From Hydrogenothermaceae bacterium (lineage in GTDB: Bacteria > Aquificota > Aquificia > Aquificales > Hydrogenothermaceae), in contig JALSSG010000153.1 in NCBI GenBank assembly GCA_026984355.1, positions 1 to 11,223 of the forward strand: a stretch of DNA of 11,223 nucleotides, in the 5' to 3' direction. The translations under genes were made by a program, and so were the position numbers. This document shows positions 1-6,599 of the stretch, piece after piece. The first letter of the stretch is position 1. Each line of letters begins with the position of its first letter. Below the pieces are notes generated by a model, which did not search any database, was not told the origin of the DNA, and saw nothing but the letters and a program-made list of their open reading frames with translations.

Positions 1-1586
1 GGACTGAGAGTAAGCTCTGCTCCTGTGATTTCTAATACAAGATAAGGCTCATACCATATATCTGCAGATAAAATAGAATTAACTCTAGGGTGTTTGTGGT
101 CTATCTGATGAGGTTTTAATAGCTGGTCTAATTTATCAAAGTCATCTTCTGTAAATCCACTTCCTACTTTACATACGGTTTTAAACTGGTCTGTTTCTGG
201 GTCATAACATGCCATAAGTAAAGAACCAAATTTGCCAGCTCTTTGCCCTTTTCCATAGAAAGCACCAACTACTACAAGGTCTAATGTATCAGCGAGATGA
301 GACTTGTAATCTCTTTTGTATTTAATCCATAAATAACCTCTTTTTCCTGCCTGATATATAGAATCAGGAGCTAAAGATTTACATACAAGTCCCTCACATC
401 CATCTTCTATAGCTTGATGAAAAAAGGCTTCAAGGTCATCAACATTGTCTATTATTTTTCTTGTGGCAAGATTTATTCTGTCTGTTGTTTTTATAACTTC
501 TTCTAATTTTTTTCTTCTTTCTGGATATGGTTTTATAGTATAGTCTTCACCTTCTAAATACAAAAGGTCAAAGAAAAATCCTGCTATTGGATACATCATT
601 ATATGAAATCTCGTTACATACTTTACTCTTCTGTTCATTAAATCCTGAAATGGTCTTATAGCTCCACTTGCTGGGTCTATAACAACAGCTTCAAGCTCAC
701 CGATATATTCTTCTGGTGTACTTTCTTTTAAAAACTCTATAAGGTCTGGAAACTGCTGAGTTATATTTTCAAGTCTTCTTGAGAAAAGATAAAATTCATC
801 TTTTTTTCTGTGAACCTGTATTCTTTCTCCATCATACTTATATTCAGCCCCACACTTTCCACCTAATTTTTTCAGTATAAAGGAAGGAATAGCCATTCTT
901 TCTGCAAGCATTGGTCTTATAGGTCTTCCTATCTGTATTTTAACCTGTTTTACACCTTCTAATCCTTTTTCTACCAGAATTTTCGCTACATATCCTAAAT
1001 CTGAAGTTAAGTTATAAGCTCTTTCTATAATGGCTCTATTTTTTTGTTCTCCTGTAAAAGCAATTGCAAGAGCGTCCATTATTGTGTTATCTCCAATCCC
1101 AAGTCTAAGCCTTTCTGTTAGGGTTCTGATAAGATATTTGATTTCTAAAGGTGTTGCTTTCTTGACAAGTTCTTTAAATATTTCCATCTTTTTTGAAAGA
1201 GAACCGTATCCAGTTGTTTGTGCTATTTCTTTTAATTTTTCATAAACTTCTTTTACAGTTAATTTAGGTTCTTTTGAGATACCTTTTTCTTCTGCTATTG
1301 TTTTTGCTGCTTCTCCTAAATCTCCAGTTTGTATTACTTTTTGCTGTATTTCATGCTGGTCTACACCTAAAACTTCGGAAAGACCTTTAATAGCTAATTT
1401 TTCACCAAAATTATATTCTAACCCTGTATATTCTGGGGCTATCTTTCCTACAGAAAGATAAACAACTTCATCTATCAGGTCTTTAGGTGTGTTTTTAAAA
1501 AGTTCTACCAGTAGATTTGTCATCTGAATTCTGCTTGTTGTTTGTTCAATTTGATAATAAAACTGAGCAAGTAGTATGTACTTCAT
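1..1586 (-). CDS. lig: ATP-dependent DNA ligase, archaeal type (3' end outside window)
   Basis: Seals nicks in duplex DNA through a ligase-AMP intermediate. The 528 visible residues carry the nucleotidyltransferase motifs in order: motif I KYDGER at 250-255 with K250 as the adenylated lysine, FSRRLENIT near 268-276, GELEAVV at 296-302, FFFDLLY at 337-343, EGLVCKS at 398-404 and WIKYKRDY at 420-427. Residues 1-230 match the all-helical DNA-binding domain typical of archaeal and thermophile ligases, and the oligonucleotide-binding domain starts near 432. Archaeal-type ligases are usually somewhat under 600 residues, so several dozen C-terminal residues are probably missing. The ATG at 1586 is preceded by AAAGGGG with a 7-base gap; another ATG at 1593 is out of frame. 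The gene follows two PilZ genes after a 70-base gap, so it may be co-transcribed or have its own promoter. Bacteria rely on NAD-dependent LigA for replication, so this is more likely a repair ligase, perhaps acquired from archaea (inference). Confidence 0.95.
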   Translation of the reverse strand, partial: MKYILLAQFYYQIEQTTSRIQMTNLLVELFKNTPKDLIDEVVYLSVGKIAPEYTGLEYNFGEKLAIKGLSEVLGVDQHEIQQKVIQTGDLGEAAKTIAEEKGISKEPKLTVKEVYEKLKEIAQTTGYGSLSKKMEIFKELVKKATPLEIKYLIRTLTERLRLGIGDNTIMDALAIAFTGEQKNRAIIERAYNLTSDLGYVAKILVEKGLEGVKQVKIQIGRPIRPMLAERMAIPSFILKKLGGKCGAEYKYDGERIQVHRKKDEFYLFSRRLENITQQFPDLIEFLKESTPEEYIGELEAVVIDPASGAIRPFQDLMNRRVKYVTRFHIMMYPIAGFFFDLLYLEGEDYTIKPYPERRKKLEEVIKTTDRINLATRKIIDNVDDLEAFFHQAIEDGCEGLVCKSLAPDSIYQAGKRGYLWIKYKRDYKSHLADTLDLVVVGAFYGKGQRAGKFGSLLMACYDPETDQFKTVCKVGSGFTEDDFDKLDQLLKPHQIDHKHPRVNSILSADIWYEPYLVLEITGAELTLS

Positions 1587-1618
1587 AATGCATCCCCTTT
1601 GTTTTGCTTTCAAGGTTT

Positions 1619-1647
1619 ATTTTGCATTAGCATATAAAACTTTTCAA
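1619..1647 (-). promoter_or_regulatory. Possible sigma-70 promoter for the ligase gene
   Basis: Read on the minus strand, TTGAAA (1647-1642) is followed after 17 bases by CAAAAT (1624-1619), directly preceded by TG. Transcription would start about 25 bases before the ligase ATG at 1586. The -10 match is only four of six in an AT-rich gap, so this is a weak call. No terminator separates the ligase from the upstream PilZ gene, and read-through is equally possible. Confidence 0.3.
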
Positions 1648-1656
1648 TGGATTGTT

Positions 1657-2730
1657 TTAAGATTTTAGCTCTTTTAGGATTTCGAACTGTCTGTTTATAA
1701 CATAATCACTTATTTTTTCTTCGGTAATAACATCTGGAGAATACTTAATACCTAATCTATACATACCATCCATATCAAGAATGTAAACTATTTGACCGTG
1801 TAAATTGACCTGAAAATCTATTGATGGGAGTTTAAAGGATATTTTTATTATGTTATCTTCTTCTAAGTCTTTTATATCAGCTGTATATATTCCTACACCT
1901 CCTATGGATATATCAGCTAACTTTCCTGTTATTTTTGTATTTCCTTTTTCTAATTGTACTGTTATGTTTTCTGATGGTTCTACTCTTACAAACTTCCTTT
2001 TTTCTTGTGGAAGGTCAGTAAGCTCAAATTTCCCAAGGGTTAGCTTCTCTTCTTTAGGAGATATATTAATAATCGTTGCTTTTATTTTCTTTTGGATGAT
2101 ATCTGTTTTTATATAAACATTTTTTTCAGGATAAAAAGCTTTAACACTACAGTTATCAAACTCAAGTACTGCAAATTCATCTGTGATTTTTTCTATCTGG
2201 GTTTTACATATGATTGGTACTTCTTTGTAATAAGATATTAGCCTGATGCTTTTTTTGTCTTCTTTAAGTTTGGAAAGTATTGATAGAGCCAGTTCTTTGT
2301 TTGCTTCTGATTTTTCTTTTGATAATTTCTCAATCTGCTTTGATATTTTTGATAGATAAGCTACATAAGCTTTGTCTATTATTGAGATATAGTAATTTAT
2401 AAGCTGAAGAAGAGCTTTTACGTTTTTTACACTTTTTTTGTTTTTTATACAGTAGTCAAGGTATTCATTAACAAGGTTCATAAGGAAGTTTGTAAGTTCT
2501 GGTTTGATATCTGTTTTATATTTTAAAAGTCTTTTTACAAGTGTTTCTATGTTTTTTTCATTACTCTCAAAGGAAAATAAAGAAAGATAAAATTTGTCAG
2601 CTATTGTTCTTATTGAGCTTTCTGATAAAAATTCGCTTGAGTTCCCTACACATTTTAGGAACTCATCTTTTTTATTTAAAAAAAAGTCTTTGTCTTCTTC
2701 TAAAATATTATATATATCATTTACTTGCAT
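1657..2730 (-). CDS. PilZ-domain protein with helical N-terminal domain (predicted c-di-GMP receptor)
   Basis: A predicted cytoplasmic 357-residue protein with no membrane segment. Residues 1 to about 155 are helix-rich and of no family I recognise. Residues about 160-240 look like a YcgR-N-type beta domain. The C-terminal PilZ domain has R245-KFV-R249 (RxxxR) and D273-I-S275-I-G-G278 (DxSxxG), the two conserved c-di-GMP-binding elements of this family. It should therefore bind c-di-GMP and pass the signal to a partner. The start ATG overlaps the end of the upstream PilZ gene by 14 bases, with AAGG about 8 bases before it, which suggests translational coupling. The upstream neighbours are the membrane PilZ protein and the TPR glycosyltransferase. 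Motility, pilus or exopolysaccharide control are the usual outputs of such proteins; nothing here decides between them. Confidence 0.85.
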   Translation of the reverse strand: MQVNDIYNILEEDKDFFLNKKDEFLKCVGNSSEFLSESSIRTIADKFYLSLFSFESNEKNIETLVKRLLKYKTDIKPELTNFLMNLVNEYLDYCIKNKKSVKNVKALLQLINYYISIIDKAYVAYLSKISKQIEKLSKEKSEANKELALSILSKLKEDKKSIRLISYYKEVPIICKTQIEKITDEFAVLEFDNCSVKAFYPEKNVYIKTDIIQKKIKATIINISPKEEKLTLGKFELTDLPQEKRKFVRVEPSENITVQLEKGNTKITGKLADISIGGVGIYTADIKDLEEDNIIKISFKLPSIDFQVNLHGQIVYILDMDGMYRLGIKYSPDVITEEKISDYVINRQFEILKELKS

Positions 2731-3808
2731 ATTGCTTACCTTTTATAACCTTAAGAAGCTTTTGATGTTCTTTTTGTACAAACTGAGATATGAATTCAAA
2801 AATTTCTTTTGGTACATTTTCAAACTTTATACCGTAGCATATCTCTTTTTTCTTTTCGTGTATGTTTACTACTGTCCCAGATACTTTTATTTCTCTTGAG
2901 TTTAATTCAAATTTAAGTTCTACTTTATGTCCTGTATATATATTTAGTTGTACTCTTTTTTCCTGGGGAATACATATTCGAACACCGCCAGCACTTATGT
3001 TTTCAATTCTTACATAGTGCCATTTCAATATTTTGTTTTTTACTATATCCTTATCATAGTCTATCCTTCTTATAAAGCCATCTAAATTCACTTTTATTCT
3101 GGGAAACTCTCTTCTTTGGATTCTAACAAGGTCAAATGTGTGAGGGAATTTTAGTAGTGTTTTATCTTCTTCCTTTATTATGTCTAAAACAGGAACATGA
3201 ACGTTGTATACCGCATCATTTTTTCTTGTAAATGCTATTTTTACTACTTCTCCTTTTGAGACGTTTATATATTCATAATCTTTCATAACTATCCAGTACA
3301 TAAATCTTTCATCTTTTTCAAAAAGAGCGATTTCATATGTGCTGTTATCAGGTGTTATAAGATTTCCAGTTTGGAAAAGGTCAATGTCTTTTGTAACTAC
3401 AAGAGGCATCATATCAGGAACATTATCAAAACCAAGCTTTCTTCTTAAATCCTTTATTAAACTTTCATCAAAGTTTTTATCTGTATTTATATATTCATTT
3501 ATTACTTTTTCAAAAGGAGCTTTAAATTCTAATGTTAAAAAAGGGTCTCTATTTAGAAATTTTGAATAATTCCACAATATACTAATCTGTTTATCATTTA
3601 ACTCTTTTTCTTTTGCATATTTTTTAAATAGTTTTAGTTTGAAATTTTCTTTTATATTCTTACCATAAAGAAAAATAATTATAGCTACTAAAATAGCTAT
3701 TAAAATAAAAAAGATAACAACCAGAATTAATGTAGTATCAGAAGATGCAAGCTCATCTACTATTTTTATATTTGATAAAGGTACTTTATCTACTTTTTCC
3801 TGTCCCAA
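2717..3808 (-). CDS. Membrane-anchored YcgR-like PilZ protein (predicted c-di-GMP receptor)
   Basis: A 363-residue protein with one strongly hydrophobic membrane segment at about 26-48, followed by a lysine-rich cytoplasmic stretch. Residues about 140-228 resemble the YcgR-N/PilZN flagellar-brake domain, including GEVVKIAFTRKNDAVY near 186-201. The PilZ domain has R233-EFP-R237 (RxxxR) and N270-I-S272-A-G-G275 ([D/N]xSxxG), so c-di-GMP binding is expected. Translation starts at TTG (3808-3806): AAGAGGA lies 5 bases upstream, and no in-frame ATG occurs before the middle of the protein. It begins 10 bases after the glycosyltransferase stop and overlaps the next PilZ gene by 14 bases, so the three form an operon. 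The membrane anchor places the PilZ domain at the inner face of the inner membrane. The output is unknown; YcgR homologues act on flagellar motors, and others act on polysaccharide export. Confidence 0.85.
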   Translation of the reverse strand: MGQEKVDKVPLSNIKIVDELASSDTTLILVVIFFILIAILVAIIIFLYGKNIKENFKLKLFKKYAKEKELNDKQISILWNYSKFLNRDPFLTLEFKAPFEKVINEYINTDKNFDESLIKDLRRKLGFDNVPDMMPLVVTKDIDLFQTGNLITPDNSTYEIALFEKDERFMYWIVMKDYEYINVSKGEVVKIAFTRKNDAVYNVHVPVLDIIKEEDKTLLKFPHTFDLVRIQRREFPRIKVNLDGFIRRIDYDKDIVKNKILKWHYVRIENISAGGVRICIPQEKRVQLNIYTGHKVELKFELNSREIKVSGTVVNIHEKKKEICYGIKFENVPKEIFEFISQFVQKEHQKLLKVIKGKQYASK

Positions 3809-3818
3809 TCTATTCCTC

Positions 3819-5069
3819 TTAAGAAACCTTCTCTTTTGTTGGAGTGATTCTGAATATAAGATTTTTAACTTTTTCTTCCTTTCCTAGCTGTTTTGCTACA
3901 TCTACAAGGTTTTGTAATATGTCTTGTTCTAAAGGATTTATAATTACAGCTTTGTAAAAGAACTTAAATGCATTTTCTAAATCTCTCATAAGATAATATA
4001 CAACTCCAAACAAGTTATAAACAGGAGCTCCTTGATAGAAATTTATAATATCCTGAGAAGCTATAAGAATTTCCCCTGTTTTACCTTCTTTTACTGAGTT
4101 TTCTAATGATTGAACAAACTTTTGTATATTGTCAATATGTTGGCTTAACTGCTTTATCTCTTTTTGTTCTAAGCCTTGAGAAACTGATAAAAGTTTTTTA
4201 GCTTCACTGAAAAATCCCATATTTATATATGAGTTAATAAGACTTTGCAGAGAAAGTTTGTTATGAAAAGTGAATAAAGCCTTTCTATAAAACTCAGAAG
4301 CATTTAAAAAATCATGATATCTTGAAAGTCTATCTCCTATAAATGTATATGCAGTTGCCAGAGCTGAATTTTCTTCTTTGTCCCATGATAGATATGGAAA
4401 TATTTCTGTTTTCCAGTCGTATTTTTGAACAGTATCTCTTAATGCTTTACTTCTATAGGAAGTGTCTATAAAGTCCTCTGTTAAGTGATATTCTACAAAA
4501 CTTAAATCAGAATGCTTTAGCTTTATATTATCTAAATTATCGTACAGGAATTTATACAAATCAAAATCTTCAAACTCTTCATCAAAACCACCAAGTTTAT
4601 TAAATGTATCTTTCTTTATCAAAATACCATACTCTGGTAAGTTTTCTTCTATAGATAATGTATGAAGAATAAGCTTTTCTCTGCCGTATAAATCATCAAA
4701 ATTTCTAACTATCTCTTCTTCATCTTGTACAAGAACTTCATTAGGATAAATCAAGTCAGCGTCTGAAACTTCATTTATTATCTCTAAAAGTTCTTCTACT
4801 GTTGTATCCTCTAATACAGAATTTGAGCTAAGTAGTAGGATATAGTCTCCTTGAGCTTTTGATAGAGCTACATTTTTAGCAAAGGCTTTATTTTCTGATT
4901 TTATGTCTAAAGGAATAATAGGTATAGAGGTATCAATATCTTTAATATCTTCTTTAGAACCTGAATAAAGGACTTCTTTTACAGAAGATAAGTCATTTTC
5001 TTCCAAGGAATTCAATAACTTTTCTAATTTAGAAACATCTTCTTTGTAAATAAAGATAGATAAACTCAT
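3819..5069 (-). CDS. GT2-like glycosyltransferase domain fused to TPR region
   Basis: A 416-residue cytoplasmic protein in two parts. Residues 1 to about 215 have the order of a GT-A family 2 glycosyltransferase: an N-terminal beta strand, N66-VALSKAQGDYILLL before the sugar-nucleotide site, a DADLIYPN strand near 103-110, and the late LGGFDEEFEDFDL element near 159-171 that in GT2 enzymes leads into the catalytic/acceptor acidic residues. The metal-binding DxD is not seen: the expected place reads SSNS (81-84). Residues about 230-405 are helical, with TPR-like units such as those near 235-270 and 350-380. Start ATG 5069 has AGGAG 6 bases upstream. It is the first gene of an operon with two PilZ proteins. 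It could be a protein or polysaccharide glycosyltransferase, or a non-catalytic scaffold if the DxD loss is real. No signal peptide or membrane segment is visible. Confidence 0.75.
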   Translation of the reverse strand: MSLSIFIYKEDVSKLEKLLNSLEENDLSSVKEVLYSGSKEDIKDIDTSIPIIPLDIKSENKAFAKNVALSKAQGDYILLLSSNSVLEDTTVEELLEIINEVSDADLIYPNEVLVQDEEEIVRNFDDLYGREKLILHTLSIEENLPEYGILIKKDTFNKLGGFDEEFEDFDLYKFLYDNLDNIKLKHSDLSFVEYHLTEDFIDTSYRSKALRDTVQKYDWKTEIFPYLSWDKEENSALATAYTFIGDRLSRYHDFLNASEFYRKALFTFHNKLSLQSLINSYINMGFFSEAKKLLSVSQGLEQKEIKQLSQHIDNIQKFVQSLENSVKEGKTGEILIASQDIINFYQGAPVYNLFGVVYYLMRDLENAFKFFYKAVIINPLEQDILQNLVDVAKQLGKEEKVKNLIFRITPTKEKVS

Positions 5070-5224
5070 TTTTTACTCCTGTACAAAATTTTTGATAATT
5101 TGATTTTCGGCATAATCTCAGGGAATTTTAAAATTAATTAAATAGAAAATTAAAGATAATATACATTATCTTAGAAAATAATATATAAAATTTATATACT
5201 ATGAAAACTTTAAAAATTAGCTTA

Positions 5225-5233
5225 TGTTATAAT
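5225..5233 (+). promoter_or_regulatory. Extended -10 promoter for the KamA-like gene
   Basis: TGTTATAAT is a perfect extended -10 (TGn plus TATAAT at 5228-5233). No good -35 is present at 16-18 bases upstream, which extended -10 promoters tolerate. Transcription would start near 5240, giving a leader of about 35 bases to the TTG start. It lies in the 191- to 206-base gap between the divergent glycosyltransferase and KamA-like genes. I see no convincing promoter for the glycosyltransferase side. Confidence 0.5.
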
Positions 5234-5262
5234 TGTTTCCCCAGATTTTAAGAAAAATAAAT

Positions 5263-5270
5263 GGAGGTGA
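5263..5270 (+). promoter_or_regulatory. Ribosome-binding site that decides the KamA-like start
   Basis: GGAGGTGA is a near-perfect anti-16S match, placed 5 bases before TTG at 5276-5278. The in-frame ATG at 5261 overlaps this site and has no ribosome site of its own, since upstream is AAGAAAAATAA. Initiation at the TTG is therefore favoured. Confidence 0.7.
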
Positions 5271-5275
5271 AGAAT

Positions 5276-6583
5276 TTGCATAAATATAAAAACTACACTC
5301 TAAGAAACTTCAAAGATATACCTCAGATAAGTAAGTTGCCTGAAGAATACATATTTGCTATAGAAGTTGTAGGACAGGTTCTGCCGTTTAAAGTAAATAA
5401 CTATGTGATAGATGAACTGATAGATTGGGATAACTATGAAAATGACGCTATATTTACCCTGACTTTTCCCAGAAAAGAGATGTTAAAACCGCATCACTTT
5501 GAAAGAATTGCAAACTTACTAAAGAAAGGAGCTTCAAAAGAAGAAATACAAAACGCTGCAAATCAGATAAGATTTGAACTAAATCCTCACCCAGCAGGAC
5601 AGTTTAAAAATATACCTAAATTTAATGGTAAAGAACTAAAAGGAATCCAACATAAATATAAAGAAACCGTTTTATTCTTTCCAAGTCAGGGACAGACATG
5701 CCATTCTTATTGTTCTTTCTGCTTTAGATGGCCTCAATTTGTAGGTATAAGTGAGCTAAAATTTGCTATGAAAGAAGTAGAGCTTTTGATAGAGTATCTA
5801 AAAGCTCACCCAGAAGTTACAGATGTTTTATTTACCGGCGGAGACCCTCTTATTATGAAGACTAGAATTTTAGAACATTATATAAGACCTATACTTGAGG
5901 CAGACCTTCCACACATAAAGACAATAAGAATAGGAACAAAGGCATTAGGATTCTGGCCATATAGATTTTTAACAGATGATGATGCAGATGACCTACTTAG
6001 ACTTTTTGAAGATATAGTAAAGTCTGGTAAACATCTTGCATTTATGGCTCACTTTAACCATCCAAAAGAGTTAGAAACTGAGGCTGTCAAAAAAGCTGTA
6101 GATAGGATTTTAAACACTGGTGCAGTTATAAGAACCCAATCTCCAGTACTTAGAAATATAAATGATGATTCTGATATATGGGCTTCTATGTGGAAAAAAC
6201 AGGTATCTATGAATATGATTCCATACTATATGTTTATAGCAAGAGATACAGGAGCACAGCATTATTTTGGTGTTCCTTTATATAGAGCATATGAGATTTT
6301 TAAAGGTGCCTATAAATCTGTAAGTGGAATAGCAAGAACTGTCAGAGGACCAAGTATGTCAGCAGAACCTGGAAAAATTCAGGTAAGTGGCATAACACAA
6401 ATAAATGGAGAAAAGGTTTTTGTACTAAACTTTCTACAGGGAAGAAATCCTGACTGGGTTATGAAACCTTTCTTTGCAAAATATGATGAAAATGCTATGT
6501 GGATTTCAGACCTTAAACCTGCTTTTAGTGAAAGATTTTTCTTTGAAGAAGAGTTAGAAAAAATTCTCGCAGGGGACAGATAA
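5276..6583 (+). CDS. Radical-SAM KamA-family aminomutase (lysine 2,3-aminomutase-like)
   Basis: KamA-family enzymes move an amino group from C2 to C3 using a 4Fe-4S cluster, SAM and PLP. Residues are numbered from the upstream in-frame ATG 5261; subtract 5 for the TTG start. Visible are the cluster motif C147-HSY-C151-SF-C154, SAM-contacting TGGDPL at 192-197, MAHFNHPKEL near 262-271, QSPVLRNINDD near 293-303, and EPGK at 369-372 with K372 as the likely PLP lysine. D329 aligns with one of the two aspartates that hold the substrate side-chain amine in clostridial lysine aminomutase. At the second position the protein has S367 (my alignment by eye). Only three cysteines exist, so the structural zinc site of clostridial KamA is absent. 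At 435-440 residues it is much longer than EF-P-modifying EpmB (about 340). No acetyltransferase or EpmA gene is nearby. Family is secure; the substrate (lysine or another amino acid) is not. Confidence 0.85.
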   Translation: MHKYKNYTLRNFKDIPQISKLPEEYIFAIEVVGQVLPFKVNNYVIDELIDWDNYENDAIFTLTFPRKEMLKPHHFERIANLLKKGASKEEIQNAANQIRFELNPHPAGQFKNIPKFNGKELKGIQHKYKETVLFFPSQGQTCHSYCSFCFRWPQFVGISELKFAMKEVELLIEYLKAHPEVTDVLFTGGDPLIMKTRILEHYIRPILEADLPHIKTIRIGTKALGFWPYRFLTDDDADDLLRLFEDIVKSGKHLAFMAHFNHPKELETEAVKKAVDRILNTGAVIRTQSPVLRNINDDSDIWASMWKKQVSMNMIPYYMFIARDTGAQHYFGVPLYRAYEIFKGAYKSVSGIARTVRGPSMSAEPGKIQVSGITQINGEKVFVLNFLQGRNPDWVMKPFFAKYDENAMWISDLKPAFSERFFFEEELEKILAGDR

Positions 6584-6599
6584 ACCTGTCCCTTTTTTT
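6573..6599 (+). terminator. Intrinsic terminator between convergent genes
   Basis: GGGACAG (6573-6579), loop ATAAAC, CTGTCCC (6586-6592), then seven T (6593-6599): a 7-bp perfect stem with a classic U-tract. The stop codon of the KamA-like gene (TAA 6581-6583) sits inside the loop. The receptor gene ends at 6598, in the T-tract. On the minus strand the same stem is followed 8 bases later by six T, so it may also slow transcription from that side, though less well. Confidence 0.85.

Noticed and set aside
1030..1245. Open frame on the plus strand of 71 codons
   Set aside because: Lies wholly antisense to the conserved ligase coding sequence, has no ribosome site and a low-complexity S/L/I/F composition; a shadow.
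2541..2899. Overlapping plus-strand open frames of 74 and 101 codons with hydrophobic, F/L/Y-rich products
   Set aside because: Antisense to the two PilZ genes; the hydrophobic look comes from reading lysine-rich sequence backwards, not from real membrane proteins.
5070..5160. Search for a minus-strand promoter of the glycosyltransferase operon
   Set aside because: Several TAAAAT-like boxes exist, but none has an acceptable partner box, so no call was made.
5182..5198. Perfect 8-1-8 inverted repeat made only of A and T (TATATAAA / TTTATATA)
   Set aside because: In this very AT-rich intergenic DNA such a repeat is easily due to chance; no GC pair supports an operator or terminator.
5276..6583. 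Reading the KamA-like protein as EpmB (EF-P beta-lysylation)
   Set aside because: It is about 100 residues longer than EpmB, keeps a separate C-terminal region, and no EpmA or EF-P gene is in the window.
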